A model generated the notes under the pieces. The model did no database searches, was not told the DNA's origin, and saw nothing but the letters and a program-made list of their open reading frames with translations. Below are positions 15,836-22,481 of a DNA stretch of 22,481 bases, piece by piece (within the stretch, counting starts at the first letter, position 1; each line of letters starts with the position of its first letter). This DNA comes from SAR86 cluster bacterium (GTDB taxonomy: Bacteria; Pseudomonadota; Gammaproteobacteria; Magnimaribacterales; D2472). A program made the translations under genes and the position numbers. The DNA lies in assembly GCA_016779505.1 (NCBI GenBank), contig JADHNM010000012.1, positions 1 through 22,481 of the forward strand, read 5' to 3'.

Positions 15836-16846
15836 TTATTTTGAATTAGTAATATCTATAATAGCTTGAACCCAAGCATCTGAAAAATTCAATGACGGAA
15901 CATAATCAAGTGTTTGACCGCCAGCCTCAATAAAAAGTTCTTTATATTCATCACCAATCTCAATTACCGTTTCGAGGCAATCAGCAGTAAAGGCTGGTGA
16001 AAAAACAAGAACTTTTTTAATACCTTTATCTGGAAAATCTTTCAAAACATCATCGGAGAAGGGTTCTAGCCAATTATTTGTTAAGCGCGATTGAAAGGTA
16101 ACCTCATATTTAGCTCTTGGTAGTGATAGTTTTTCAGCTATAAGCTTTGAAGTTTCATAAACTGTAGCTTTATAACAATAAATGTTTTCTTCGTTAATTT
16201 CATGCTCACAATTCTTTCCGTCACATTGATTGTCTTGATACACTTTATCAACTTGTGAGTTAGGCAACCCATGGTAACTAAATATCACCTTGTCATAATC
16301 GGAAAGATTAAAGTCCTTAGCTGCATCTGCCCATGCATCAATAAATGAAGGATGATCATAGTATTGAGAAATAAATTTAAACGAAGGAATAACCCATTCT
16401 TTAGATAATCTTTTGGTAACTTCTTCAAAGACACTTCCAGAAGTTGCAGATGCATAATGCGGAAAAAGTGGCAAAACAATTAACTCAGAAGGATTAGATT
16501 GCTTGATTAGATCTAATGCCTGTTGAATGCTTGGCTTTTGATATCGCATAGCATAATAAACATCATAATGATCCTGTTTATGATTTAATTTATTTGTTAA
16601 TTCTTGTGTGTTTTTAAGCAAGGGAGAGACACCACCTGAAAGCTCCCAAAGCTTTTGATAGATCTTGCTCGAGCTAAATGACCTAAATGGACAAATAATT
16701 AGAGTAACAAGCAAAAATCTTAATATATATGGAATATCAATCACTCTTGCATCCATTAAGAATTCTCTTAAATATTTGAAAACATGAAAGTATGAAGGGG
16801 AATCTGGAGTTCCTAAATTAATTAGTAATAGTGCTGGTTTGTTCAT
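15836..16846 (-). CDS. hemH: Ferrochelatase
   Basis: Ferrochelatase inserts ferrous iron into protoporphyrin IX as the last step of haem synthesis. At 336 residues it has the bacterial length. Seen directly: the N-terminus ALLLINLGTPDSPS, the active-site His192 in FSYHGLP, FQSRL, and the second catalytic region with Glu292 in ADCLETVIEI. Between His192 and the FQSRL segment lies an insertion with Cys208, Cys213 and Cys224, reminiscent of the internal cysteines of some [2Fe-2S] ferrochelatases, though only three are seen. The start at 16846 overlaps the 3' end of the MFS gene by 29 bases; the standard N-terminus makes this start secure. It is followed after 8 bases by the DECR-like gene. Confidence 0.94.
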   Translation of the reverse strand: MNKPALLLINLGTPDSPSYFHVFKYLREFLMDARVIDIPYILRFLLVTLIICPFRSFSSSKIYQKLWELSGGVSPLLKNTQELTNKLNHKQDHYDVYYAMRYQKPSIQQALDLIKQSNPSELIVLPLFPHYASATSGSVFEEVTKRLSKEWVIPSFKFISQYYDHPSFIDAWADAAKDFNLSDYDKVIFSYHGLPNSQVDKVYQDNQCDGKNCEHEINEENIYCYKATVYETSKLIAEKLSLPRAKYEVTFQSRLTNNWLEPFSDDVLKDFPDKGIKKVLVFSPAFTADCLETVIEIGDEYKELFIEAGGQTLDYVPSLNFSDAWVQAIIDITNSK

Positions 16847-18023
16847 GATCTCTTAATAGTGGATGCCCTATTATAAATAATAAGGAAATAAAGCACAGAG
16901 AAGCGCTAAAATAATATAGATACTGGGGACCAAATTGGTAAATAGGCATTGCTACTATTGGAGTCAAAACATGCCCTATAGGCATGACTGAGCCCAAATA
17001 TCCAGCTGCCTTGCCTTGATTATCTGGTGTCTGAGCCAAAGATAAAGACGAAGCATTAGCAGGTCTAAACATGCCGCCACCAAAACCATTGATCATCATG
17101 GCTAAATAAAACAACGCAATTGATGATGCTGAAGCAGCCATTATGTAAGAAATTGTAATTAAAGAAGTGCCGTATATCAGTAATTTATTATTAGCTATTG
17201 GCTTAAGATCAGTAAAGATATATTGACTTACAACAGTCGAAATGGACAACACAACAAAGGTTAGACTAATAACTAATGGCAAATCTTTTTCCTCTGCAAA
17301 AATATCTGTGACAAAAAAACCAATGGACTGTAATAAAGATGCTTGGCATAGAGATGATAAGGCAGCAATAAACAAAAAAGGCCAAACTAACTTATCTTTG
17401 TATGAAATCTTGGTAATGACTTTATCAACCTTTTCTCTTGGAAAAATATGTTTTGGAAAGGTAAGAAAGATGCCAATTGCTGCTATAAAACCACAAAAAG
17501 CAAAAACGTAAAATGGCAGGCTCTTTGAATATAAGAATAAAAATCCACCTAACATTGGACCCATGATTGTTCCAATTAAAAAACTTGACTCAAGTCTTGC
17601 AAATTTTTTTGTTCGCTGCTCCCTTTTAGAGATATCTGCCATGTACGCAAAAGCAGCTGGTCTGGTTGCAGAACCAACTAACCCATTAATTAGCCTACCT
17701 AAAATTAATAAAGGCAAGAGATACACAAGATCTAAAATTTTCTGCTCGACTAGAAATAAAGGCGTTATTAGAGCAATAATCGAAACTGAGTAACCTATTA
17801 ATCCTATGACTGCAATGTTACGTCTTCCATGCTTATCAGATGCCCTGCCCCAAGATGCGCTGGTAAGCGCCCAAGCTACTGCAGAAATTGAAAAAATAGT
17901 AGATGTCTCAATTACGGATAAGCCGAGGTCTCTCGCTAAGGGGGGGACCAAAACAAAAGCAAAAGATTGACCAAGGCCAACTGCAAATAAACCAAATTTT
18001 AACCAAGTTGTAGGGCTAGACAA
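16818..18023 (-). CDS. Major facilitator superfamily transporter
   Basis: A 401-residue MFS permease with about 12 hydrophobic segments and a cytoplasmic loop near the middle. Seen directly: the loop 2-3 motif A, GRASDKHGRR at residues 59-68, a fingerprint of drug/proton antiporters of this superfamily; the C-terminal half has a degenerate version. The substrate is unknown; TetA-like and multidrug exporters look similar. The start is a TTG at 18023, overlapping the trpS stop by 8 bases (TTGTCTAG). No ATG lies before the first membrane segment (which begins at about residue 8), so the TTG is the best choice. The 3' end runs 29 bases into hemH. Proximity to hemH might suggest a tetrapyrrole or metal-related substrate, but that is a guess. 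Confidence 0.87.
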   Translation of the reverse strand: MSSPTTWLKFGLFAVGLGQSFAFVLVPPLARDLGLSVIETSTIFSISAVAWALTSASWGRASDKHGRRNIAVIGLIGYSVSIIALITPLFLVEQKILDLVYLLPLLILGRLINGLVGSATRPAAFAYMADISKREQRTKKFARLESSFLIGTIMGPMLGGFLFLYSKSLPFYVFAFCGFIAAIGIFLTFPKHIFPREKVDKVITKISYKDKLVWPFLFIAALSSLCQASLLQSIGFFVTDIFAEEKDLPLVISLTFVVLSISTVVSQYIFTDLKPIANNKLLIYGTSLITISYIMAASASSIALFYLAMMINGFGGGMFRPANASSLSLAQTPDNQGKAAGYLGSVMPIGHVLTPIVAMPIYQFGPQYLYYFSASLCFISLLFIIGHPLLRDHEQTSTITN

Positions 18024-19014
18024 TGTTGGATATGCCTACAGCCTCACGCAATTTACCAATAAGCTCTTGAGCTTGAGGGCGAACTTTGTGAGCACCATCA
18101 GAAAATAAATCATTTAAAAAATCTTTTTGCTCTTTTAGTTCAAAATATTTTTCTCGTATTGGGAGTATTTCATTATTAATGATATTGAATAAATCTTTTT
18201 TGACATCGCCCCAAGAAATTCCTTCTTTGTAGGCTTGCTTCATCGCTTCTATCTGATCATCAGTAGCAAAAAAAGAATATAACTGAAAAAGAGTACAAGC
18301 AGCATGATCTTTAGGCTGACCTGGTTCTAATGAATTAGTAATGATCTTAGCAATAGATTTTTGCAAAGCTTTTTCTGTCGATAAAAATGGGATGATATTA
18401 TTATATGACTTGCTCATTTTCCTGCCATCATTGCCTGGGACAGAAATGTCATTTTGGATGATAGCCTCGGGAAGAGTTAGTATGTTTGAGTAGGCATGAT
18501 TAAATTTTCCTGCAATATCACGGGCCATCTCCATATGTTGCGCTTGATCTGGGCCAACAGGAACATGCGTAGCGCTAAATATTAAAATATCAGCAGCCAT
18601 TAGGACTGGATATGAAAAAAGACCCATATTAACTGCCTTATCTTCATCACTGCCAGATTGAGTATTTTCAGCAACAATAGCTTTATAAGCATGAGCGCGA
18701 TTGAGCAAACCTTTGGCAGCGCTGCAATTTAAAATCCAGGTTAATTCATGTACTTCAGGAATATCTGATTGTCTGTAAAAATGGGATTTGCTTGGATCTA
18801 GACCAGAGGATAGCCATGCTAAGGCAACATTTTTTACACTAGCCTCTATCTCAGTGGGATTCGTTTGCTTTATTAATGCATGATAGTCTGCAAGAAAAAA
18901 ATAAGAATCATTATCAGGAGCCACTAATTCAAGCGCAGGTTTTATAGCACCCAAATAATTTCCAATATGAGGAGTACCAGTTGTTGTAATTCCTGTTAAA
19001 ATTCTTTTTCTCAT
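18016..19014 (-). CDS. trpS: Tryptophanyl-tRNA synthetase
   Basis: TrpRS charges tRNA-Trp in the cytoplasm. It is a class I synthetase of 332 residues, the usual bacterial length. Seen directly: the HIGH-type motif PHIGNY starting with His16, and GRKMSKS with KMSKS at residues 199-203; VPVGPDQAQHMEMARDIA is the conserved mid-domain segment. It is the first gene of the 14-kb leftward run. The start ATG at 19014 has almost no leader: a perfect TATAAT on the minus strand (19029-19024) would place a transcript start nearly at the ATG, hinting at a leaderless message. The last 8 bases overlap the MFS start. Confidence 0.95.
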   Translation of the reverse strand: MRKRILTGITTTGTPHIGNYLGAIKPALELVAPDNDSYFFLADYHALIKQTNPTEIEASVKNVALAWLSSGLDPSKSHFYRQSDIPEVHELTWILNCSAAKGLLNRAHAYKAIVAENTQSGSDEDKAVNMGLFSYPVLMAADILIFSATHVPVGPDQAQHMEMARDIAGKFNHAYSNILTLPEAIIQNDISVPGNDGRKMSKSYNNIIPFLSTEKALQKSIAKIITNSLEPGQPKDHAACTLFQLYSFFATDDQIEAMKQAYKEGISWGDVKKDLFNIINNEILPIREKYFELKEQKDFLNDLFSDGAHKVRPQAQELIGKLREAVGISNIV

Positions 19015-19023
19015 TTAGGGATA

Positions 19024-19031
19024 ATTATAAA
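19024..19031. promoter_or_regulatory. Possible shared -10 region of divergent trpS and DUF349 genes
   Basis: The 34-base divergent gap contains ATTATAAA. On the minus strand this gives a perfect TATAAT (19029-19024) for trpS, and on the plus strand TATAAA (19026-19031) for the DUF349 gene. Neither has a convincing -35 at 16-18 bases, and for trpS the transcript would begin within a few bases of the ATG. This is a weak, sequence-only call. Confidence 0.3.
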
Positions 19032-19048
19032 CATCAAAAGAAACTATT

Positions 19049-20479
19049 GTGGAAACTCATAAAATTTTATTTGAATCTTTAGACAAAGCAGAAAAACATT
19101 TTGAGGCTGGAGAGATTCGTTTGGCTCAAAAACTTGTCAATGAGGTCTCACGGTCTATGAAATCTGAAGGCAAGGTATCGAACAAGCTTAGACACAGATT
19201 CAATTTTATGTCTGCTCAATCTAGATACTTTAATGATATTTCATCGTTTGCCACAAACCCAAAAAGGAATGAAATAATCAAAGAAATTGAAGCCTTAATA
19301 GCTAAGCCTCACGAAAACCCCAAAAAACAGGCAAACGACATTCATGGTCTTCAGACTAAGTGGCAGTTACTAGATCAATCATCCAAGCCAGCCGGTCGTG
19401 AACAATGGATAGCCTTTAAAAACCTAACAGATAAAGCATGGGAACCTTGTGCCCAATATTATGAAGAATTAAAAGCAATAAAAATATCCAACGCTAAACA
19501 AAGAGAAAATATAATTCAAACACTCATTCAATACACCAATGATCATTCGGATAAATGGCCTGGATTAATTGATATGAGTAGATTTTTAAGTAAAACCTTT
19601 CAAAACTGGCAAAGCTATGCTCCAGTTCTAGATGAGGATTTCTCAAAACTCAAAACTGCTTATCAAGAAGCAAGAAAACCTATTAATAATGCTATCAAGG
19701 AGCAAGAAAATAGAAATTATAAAATCAAAGAATCATTAATTGAAAAAGTTAAATTAATCAATGATGAAGATACCCAAACTTGCATTCAGAAATTTAAAAA
19801 AATTAAACGTGAGTATCAAGATGCTGGGCCAGCTGGAAAAAAAAATGAACCAATCCTTTGGAAAAAATTAAATGAAGCAGCTGATAGATTTTTTGAAGCT
19901 GATAAGGCTCTTGTAAATGATGAGCTTAATACGATCAAGAATCTTGCTAGTGAGCTTAAAAATGATGATTGCTCTGTTCATGACATAAAAAATAAAATTA
20001 CAGAACTGAATAAAACAAGAAAATCACCAGAATTTTTAAAACTTCAAAAAGCTGTTAAAGCTCATGAAAATAAAAAAATAGATGAGATAAATGCAGAAAA
20101 AACTAAAGTTTATCAAGATTTATTAAATTACTTAGAGACGGCTGATGAGATACATCCAGTCATTCATAATGAGATATTTAAAACTTTAAAAAAACCTCAA
20201 TACTTGGGTGAGAAAGATGAGCTTCTTAAAAGCACAGTTAAACTTGAGCTAATGGCAAAAATTGACATTCCTGATTCAGACAAAGCTATTAAACAGATGC
20301 TGGCTCTAGAAATGCTACAAAATAAATTTTCTGGTACAAAAACTATCAATGAAGAGATCAAAGACTTGCTTATAGCCTTTATTAATAATTTGAAATCAAA
20401 AAAAATTAGCGTTGCTGAAAATAAGTTATGGAAAAGAGTCAGCGAAGTTTTAAATAAATTAGCTAAAGAGCTTCCTTAG
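19049..20479 (+). CDS. DUF349-repeat helical protein
   Basis: A 476-residue, Lys/Glu-rich, largely helical cytoplasmic protein with at least two DUF349-type units. The first spans roughly residues 95-170, with KWQLLDQ (Trp105) and WEPCAQYYEE (Cys134). The second spans about 240-310, with REYQDAGP from Arg254 and ILWKKLNEAADRFFEA. Coiled-coil-like stretches fill much of the rest. The family's biochemical role is unknown. Many gammaproteobacterial DUF349 proteins are, as I recall, much longer, so this one looks reduced. The only usable start is a GTG at 19049, since an in-frame stop lies at 19028 and no ATG is near. It is divergent from trpS, and its end overlaps the MATE gene tail to tail by 17 bases. 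Confidence 0.82.
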   Translation: METHKILFESLDKAEKHFEAGEIRLAQKLVNEVSRSMKSEGKVSNKLRHRFNFMSAQSRYFNDISSFATNPKRNEIIKEIEALIAKPHENPKKQANDIHGLQTKWQLLDQSSKPAGREQWIAFKNLTDKAWEPCAQYYEELKAIKISNAKQRENIIQTLIQYTNDHSDKWPGLIDMSRFLSKTFQNWQSYAPVLDEDFSKLKTAYQEARKPINNAIKEQENRNYKIKESLIEKVKLINDEDTQTCIQKFKKIKREYQDAGPAGKKNEPILWKKLNEAADRFFEADKALVNDELNTIKNLASELKNDDCSVHDIKNKITELNKTRKSPEFLKLQKAVKAHENKKIDEINAEKTKVYQDLLNYLETADEIHPVIHNEIFKTLKKPQYLGEKDELLKSTVKLELMAKIDIPDSDKAIKQMLALEMLQNKFSGTKTINEEIKDLLIAFINNLKSKKISVAENKLWKRVSEVLNKLAKELP

Positions 20480-21824
20480 ATTTCAAGGCATTCATCCACT
20501 TATCAGATTTAAATCTGGCAACATACAAAAACCCTTTAACAACATAATCGGCAACCAAAGTTGAAAATATAACTTCTATCCTGGCATCGAGTAGAAAGAA
20601 AATTACAGCTAGAAACACTCTAATAAATAATAAACACGTTAATGTAATGGCAAGAGGAGTTTTGGTGTCACCGGCTCCTCTTAAAGCGCCGCCTAATGAA
20701 AATTCAATAGCCATTAAAGGTTGCATTGAGCCTAGCAACCAGATAAAAATTACCGTTAAACGAACAACCTCATCGTTATCAATCATGAATCTTGCCAGGG
20801 GTTCTGCAAAAAGAGTAATGATAATGCCAAAAAACGTCATAGAAATAATTGATAATCGCATGGCGCCCCACCCAGCACGTTTAGCTTGATCAGTATTTTT
20901 AGCACCCAAATGCTGGCCAACAAGAGTTGCTCCAGCGATTGAAAAACCAAAACCAATAACAAACGAAAAGGATAATATTTGTACACCAATTCCATAGGCT
21001 GCATAAGCTTCTGTGCCGTAATAAGCAACTAAAATAAGAAATGCAGTGATGCCAATCTGAAAAATTATCTGCTCAAGTGCAGCTGGCAAACCAACCTGAA
21101 ATATTTGCTTTACTCTATCCGTATCTAGAGTAAATATAGAAAAATATCTGACGGGAAATTGATTTGAAAGCCAAAAAACAATCAATAATGATGCCCCTAT
21201 TACAAAAGATACGCCATTACCAAAAGCAGCACCAACCACACCATACTTTGGAAAGCCAAGCCAACCATTTACGAAAACTAACATGAAAAATATAGCAAAT
21301 ACATTCATGATAAAACCAATAATTAATGGGGTTTTCACATCACCAACTGCTCTCAATGCAGTTATAAGGGCCATGCCACAGCCAAAGGCAATGTAGAATG
21401 GAGATATAGCTTTAAGATATAGGATAGACAGTGCAAGCGCTTGATCCTTCAAGCCAAAAAACTTTACCAAAGGTTCTGTAAATTGCCACACTAACAAAGA
21501 TAAAATCAGCGATAGGAGCAATACTAACTGCACTGTTCTGGTAAAAAATACTCCAGCCTCTAACCTATCATTGGCTCCCCAGTTTCTGGCAATGATTGCT
21601 GTTGAGCCTGCTAATACTCCAGTCAAAACAGCTTGCAAAATAAAGGTAACTCTTTGACCTGTTACGGCAGCAGCAATTGCATCTGGACCAAGATTACCAA
21701 CAATTTTTATCGCAACAATTGAGCTTGTTGCATAGAATAGATTTGTGATGATAGAAGGCCACGCAAGAGTCCATACACCCATTGAGCCTCTTGGGATTTT
21801 TGTTCCCTCATGTAAGACTTCCAA
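20463..21824 (-). CDS. MATE family efflux transporter
   Basis: A 453-residue, 12-helix MATE (NorM/DinF-type) exporter using a sodium or proton gradient to expel cationic drugs or metabolites. Seen directly: TM1 beginning WTLAWPSIITN, the GPDAIAAAVTGQR loop, and the mirrored second-half segments ATLVGQHLGA and LGGALRGAGDTKTPLAI, all typical of the family. The longest reading uses a TTG at 21824, 3 bases after the upstream stop. An ATG at 21782 with AGAGG 4 bases ahead is a plausible alternative that drops 14 residues without touching TM1. It is the third gene of a leftward TetR-DUF1145-MATE cluster, so the regulator may control it. Substrate unknown. Confidence 0.9.
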   Translation of the reverse strand: MEVLHEGTKIPRGSMGVWTLAWPSIITNLFYATSSIVAIKIVGNLGPDAIAAAVTGQRVTFILQAVLTGVLAGSTAIIARNWGANDRLEAGVFFTRTVQLVLLLSLILSLLVWQFTEPLVKFFGLKDQALALSILYLKAISPFYIAFGCGMALITALRAVGDVKTPLIIGFIMNVFAIFFMLVFVNGWLGFPKYGVVGAAFGNGVSFVIGASLLIVFWLSNQFPVRYFSIFTLDTDRVKQIFQVGLPAALEQIIFQIGITAFLILVAYYGTEAYAAYGIGVQILSFSFVIGFGFSIAGATLVGQHLGAKNTDQAKRAGWGAMRLSIISMTFFGIIITLFAEPLARFMIDNDEVVRLTVIFIWLLGSMQPLMAIEFSLGGALRGAGDTKTPLAITLTCLLFIRVFLAVIFFLLDARIEVIFSTLVADYVVKGFLYVARFKSDKWMNALKSKEAL

Positions 21825-21827
21825 ATA

Positions 21828-22073
21828 TTATGACTTCTTGATTGAGCCTAAATAAGTTACTCCAAATATAAGAGTCATTGAAAATGCTACCAAAGGTGAA
21901 TCCTGTGAATTAAGTATTTTATTTCTAAAAATTAAACATTCAACCACATGAGCAACTAGTAATAAGTAAAAAATTCCAGATGCTACATAAAAAACCCAGC
22001 CATTGAATGGTTCAAATAAATTAACCAGGCCGAAGGCCCAAAGTATTAATGTAATTATATGTGGAGCTTTCAT
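21828..22073 (-). CDS. Small membrane protein, DUF1145-like
   Basis: An 81-residue protein with three hydrophobic segments (about residues 5-20, 26-46 and 61-76). The pattern LWAFGLVNLFEPFNGW, then FYLLLVAHVVECLIF, then LIFGVTYLGSIKK matches the DUF1145 (YhhL-like) family of unknown function, including the conserved N-x-x-x-PF and H residues. The family call is from remembered pattern rather than a search. The start overlaps the upstream TetR stop (ATGA) and the end is 3 bases from the TTG start of the MATE gene, so the three are probably one transcript. Confidence 0.68.
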   Translation of the reverse strand: MKAPHIITLILWAFGLVNLFEPFNGWVFYVASGIFYLLLVAHVVECLIFRNKILNSQDSPLVAFSMTLIFGVTYLGSIKKS

Positions 22074-22481
22074 TGCAACCTCTGAAATTGAGTTGAGTAC
22101 ATTCGATCGATCATTGTTTCAATAAATGGTTGAATGCGAGCATATAATTCATTGTCTGTAATCGCATGCCAATGGTGCAAATAAAACAAAGATCCAAACA
22201 GAAAATTACGATGCTCTTCAGGATCGCCGTGAATCATTGAGCCATCAATTTGACCCTGCTGAAACCATTTTGTCCAAGCCTTGTATTGCTTGGCCTCGTT
22301 AGATTTGATTTTGTTATACAAAGCAAAGTTAGAAAGTGATTTTGGAATATTCATAAGCAGGGTCAAGCCATTAATTGTCATAGCTTTGTTTGTATAAGTT
22401 TTGATCTTCTCAATATGGGTAGTATCCATCTGATTAATTGATTCAATTAATCTATCAAGCTTATTCTGAATTGAAAGAATA
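22070..22481 (-). CDS. TetR/AcrR-type transcriptional regulator, C-terminal part
   Basis: The frame is open from the right edge of the window to the TGA at 22070, about 137 residues. An internal ATG at 22429 exists, but 17 further in-frame codons upstream (ILSIQNKLDRLIESINQ) look coding, so the gene is treated as 5'-truncated by the window. The all-helical sequence, with KWFQQGQIDGSM followed by a D-P and then LFGSLFYLHHWHAI, is the ligand-binding C-terminal half of a TetR regulator; the DNA-binding helix-turn-helix would lie outside the window. It overlaps the DUF1145 gene and precedes a MATE pump, a common context for a TetR repressor controlling efflux. The ligand is unknown. Confidence 0.68.
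   Translation of the reverse strand, partial: ILSIQNKLDRLIESINQMDTTHIEKIKTYTNKAMTINGLTLLMNIPKSLSNFALYNKIKSNEAKQYKAWTKWFQQGQIDGSMIHGDPEEHRNFLFGSLFYLHHWHAITDNELYARIQPFIETMIDRMYSTQFQRLQ

Noticed and set aside
1..22481. tRNA, rRNA, CRISPR array, insertion sequence, prophage or riboswitch.
   Set aside because: The non-coding space is almost nil, no direct-repeat arrays or transposase-like genes were seen, and no cloverleaf or rRNA-like sequence was recognised.

Overview
The window is an A+T-rich, very gene-dense stretch of a Gram-negative chromosome. The lipid A/KDO genes, the Lol system, ExbB/ExbD, DUF1285 and the gene order around lpxK-ycaR-kdsB-murB all point to a gammaproteobacterium. The low GC, near-zero intergenic spacing and single-copy compact operons suggest a streamlined marine lineage such as SAR86. 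That placement is inference from style and gene content, since no rRNA or other marker is present.

Layout. (1) 1-1265, minus: etfB followed by the 5' part of etfA, which runs off the left edge. (2) 1266-1407: the only sizeable non-coding gap, a divergent promoter region. (3) 1408-4772, plus: ETF-ubiquinone oxidoreductase, then a DUF885 metallopeptidase-like lipoprotein overlapping it by one base. (4) 19014 down to 4796, minus: a 14-kb run of genes all in one direction, reading trpS, MFS transporter, hemH, DECR-type reductase, aldehyde dehydrogenase, lolC/E-type permease, lolD, exbB, exbD, msbA-lpxK, ycaR-like zinc ribbon, kdsB, murB, LysE-type exporter, DUF1285. Most neighbours overlap or are separated by fewer than 10 bases. 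The largest gap is 73 bases, upstream of the aldehyde dehydrogenase. (5) 19049-20479, plus: a DUF349 protein whose 3' end overlaps the next gene tail to tail. (6) 22481 down to 20463, minus: a TetR-type regulator (5' end off the window), a DUF1145 membrane protein and a MATE efflux pump.

How the genes work together. etfAB and ETF-QO form the electron route from acyl-CoA and other flavin dehydrogenases to ubiquinone, transcribed divergently from one control region. The DECR-type reductase and the aldehyde dehydrogenase fit lipid or aldehyde catabolism feeding that route. The core of the long run is an envelope-building block: lipoprotein release (Lol), an ExbB/ExbD proton-motive pair, lipid A 4'-phosphorylation and flipping, CMP-KDO synthesis and peptidoglycan precursor reduction (MurB). 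The most striking feature is that MsbA (lipid A flippase) and LpxK (lipid A 4'-kinase) are encoded as one 918-residue polypeptide, with no usable internal start for LpxK.

No tRNA, rRNA, CRISPR array, insertion sequence or convincing intrinsic terminator was seen. Secondary points are a Cys-rich segment in ferrochelatase that may relate to the [2Fe-2S] type, a Trp at the expected catalytic Tyr position of the DECR-like enzyme, and a single LolC/E subunit beside lolD.
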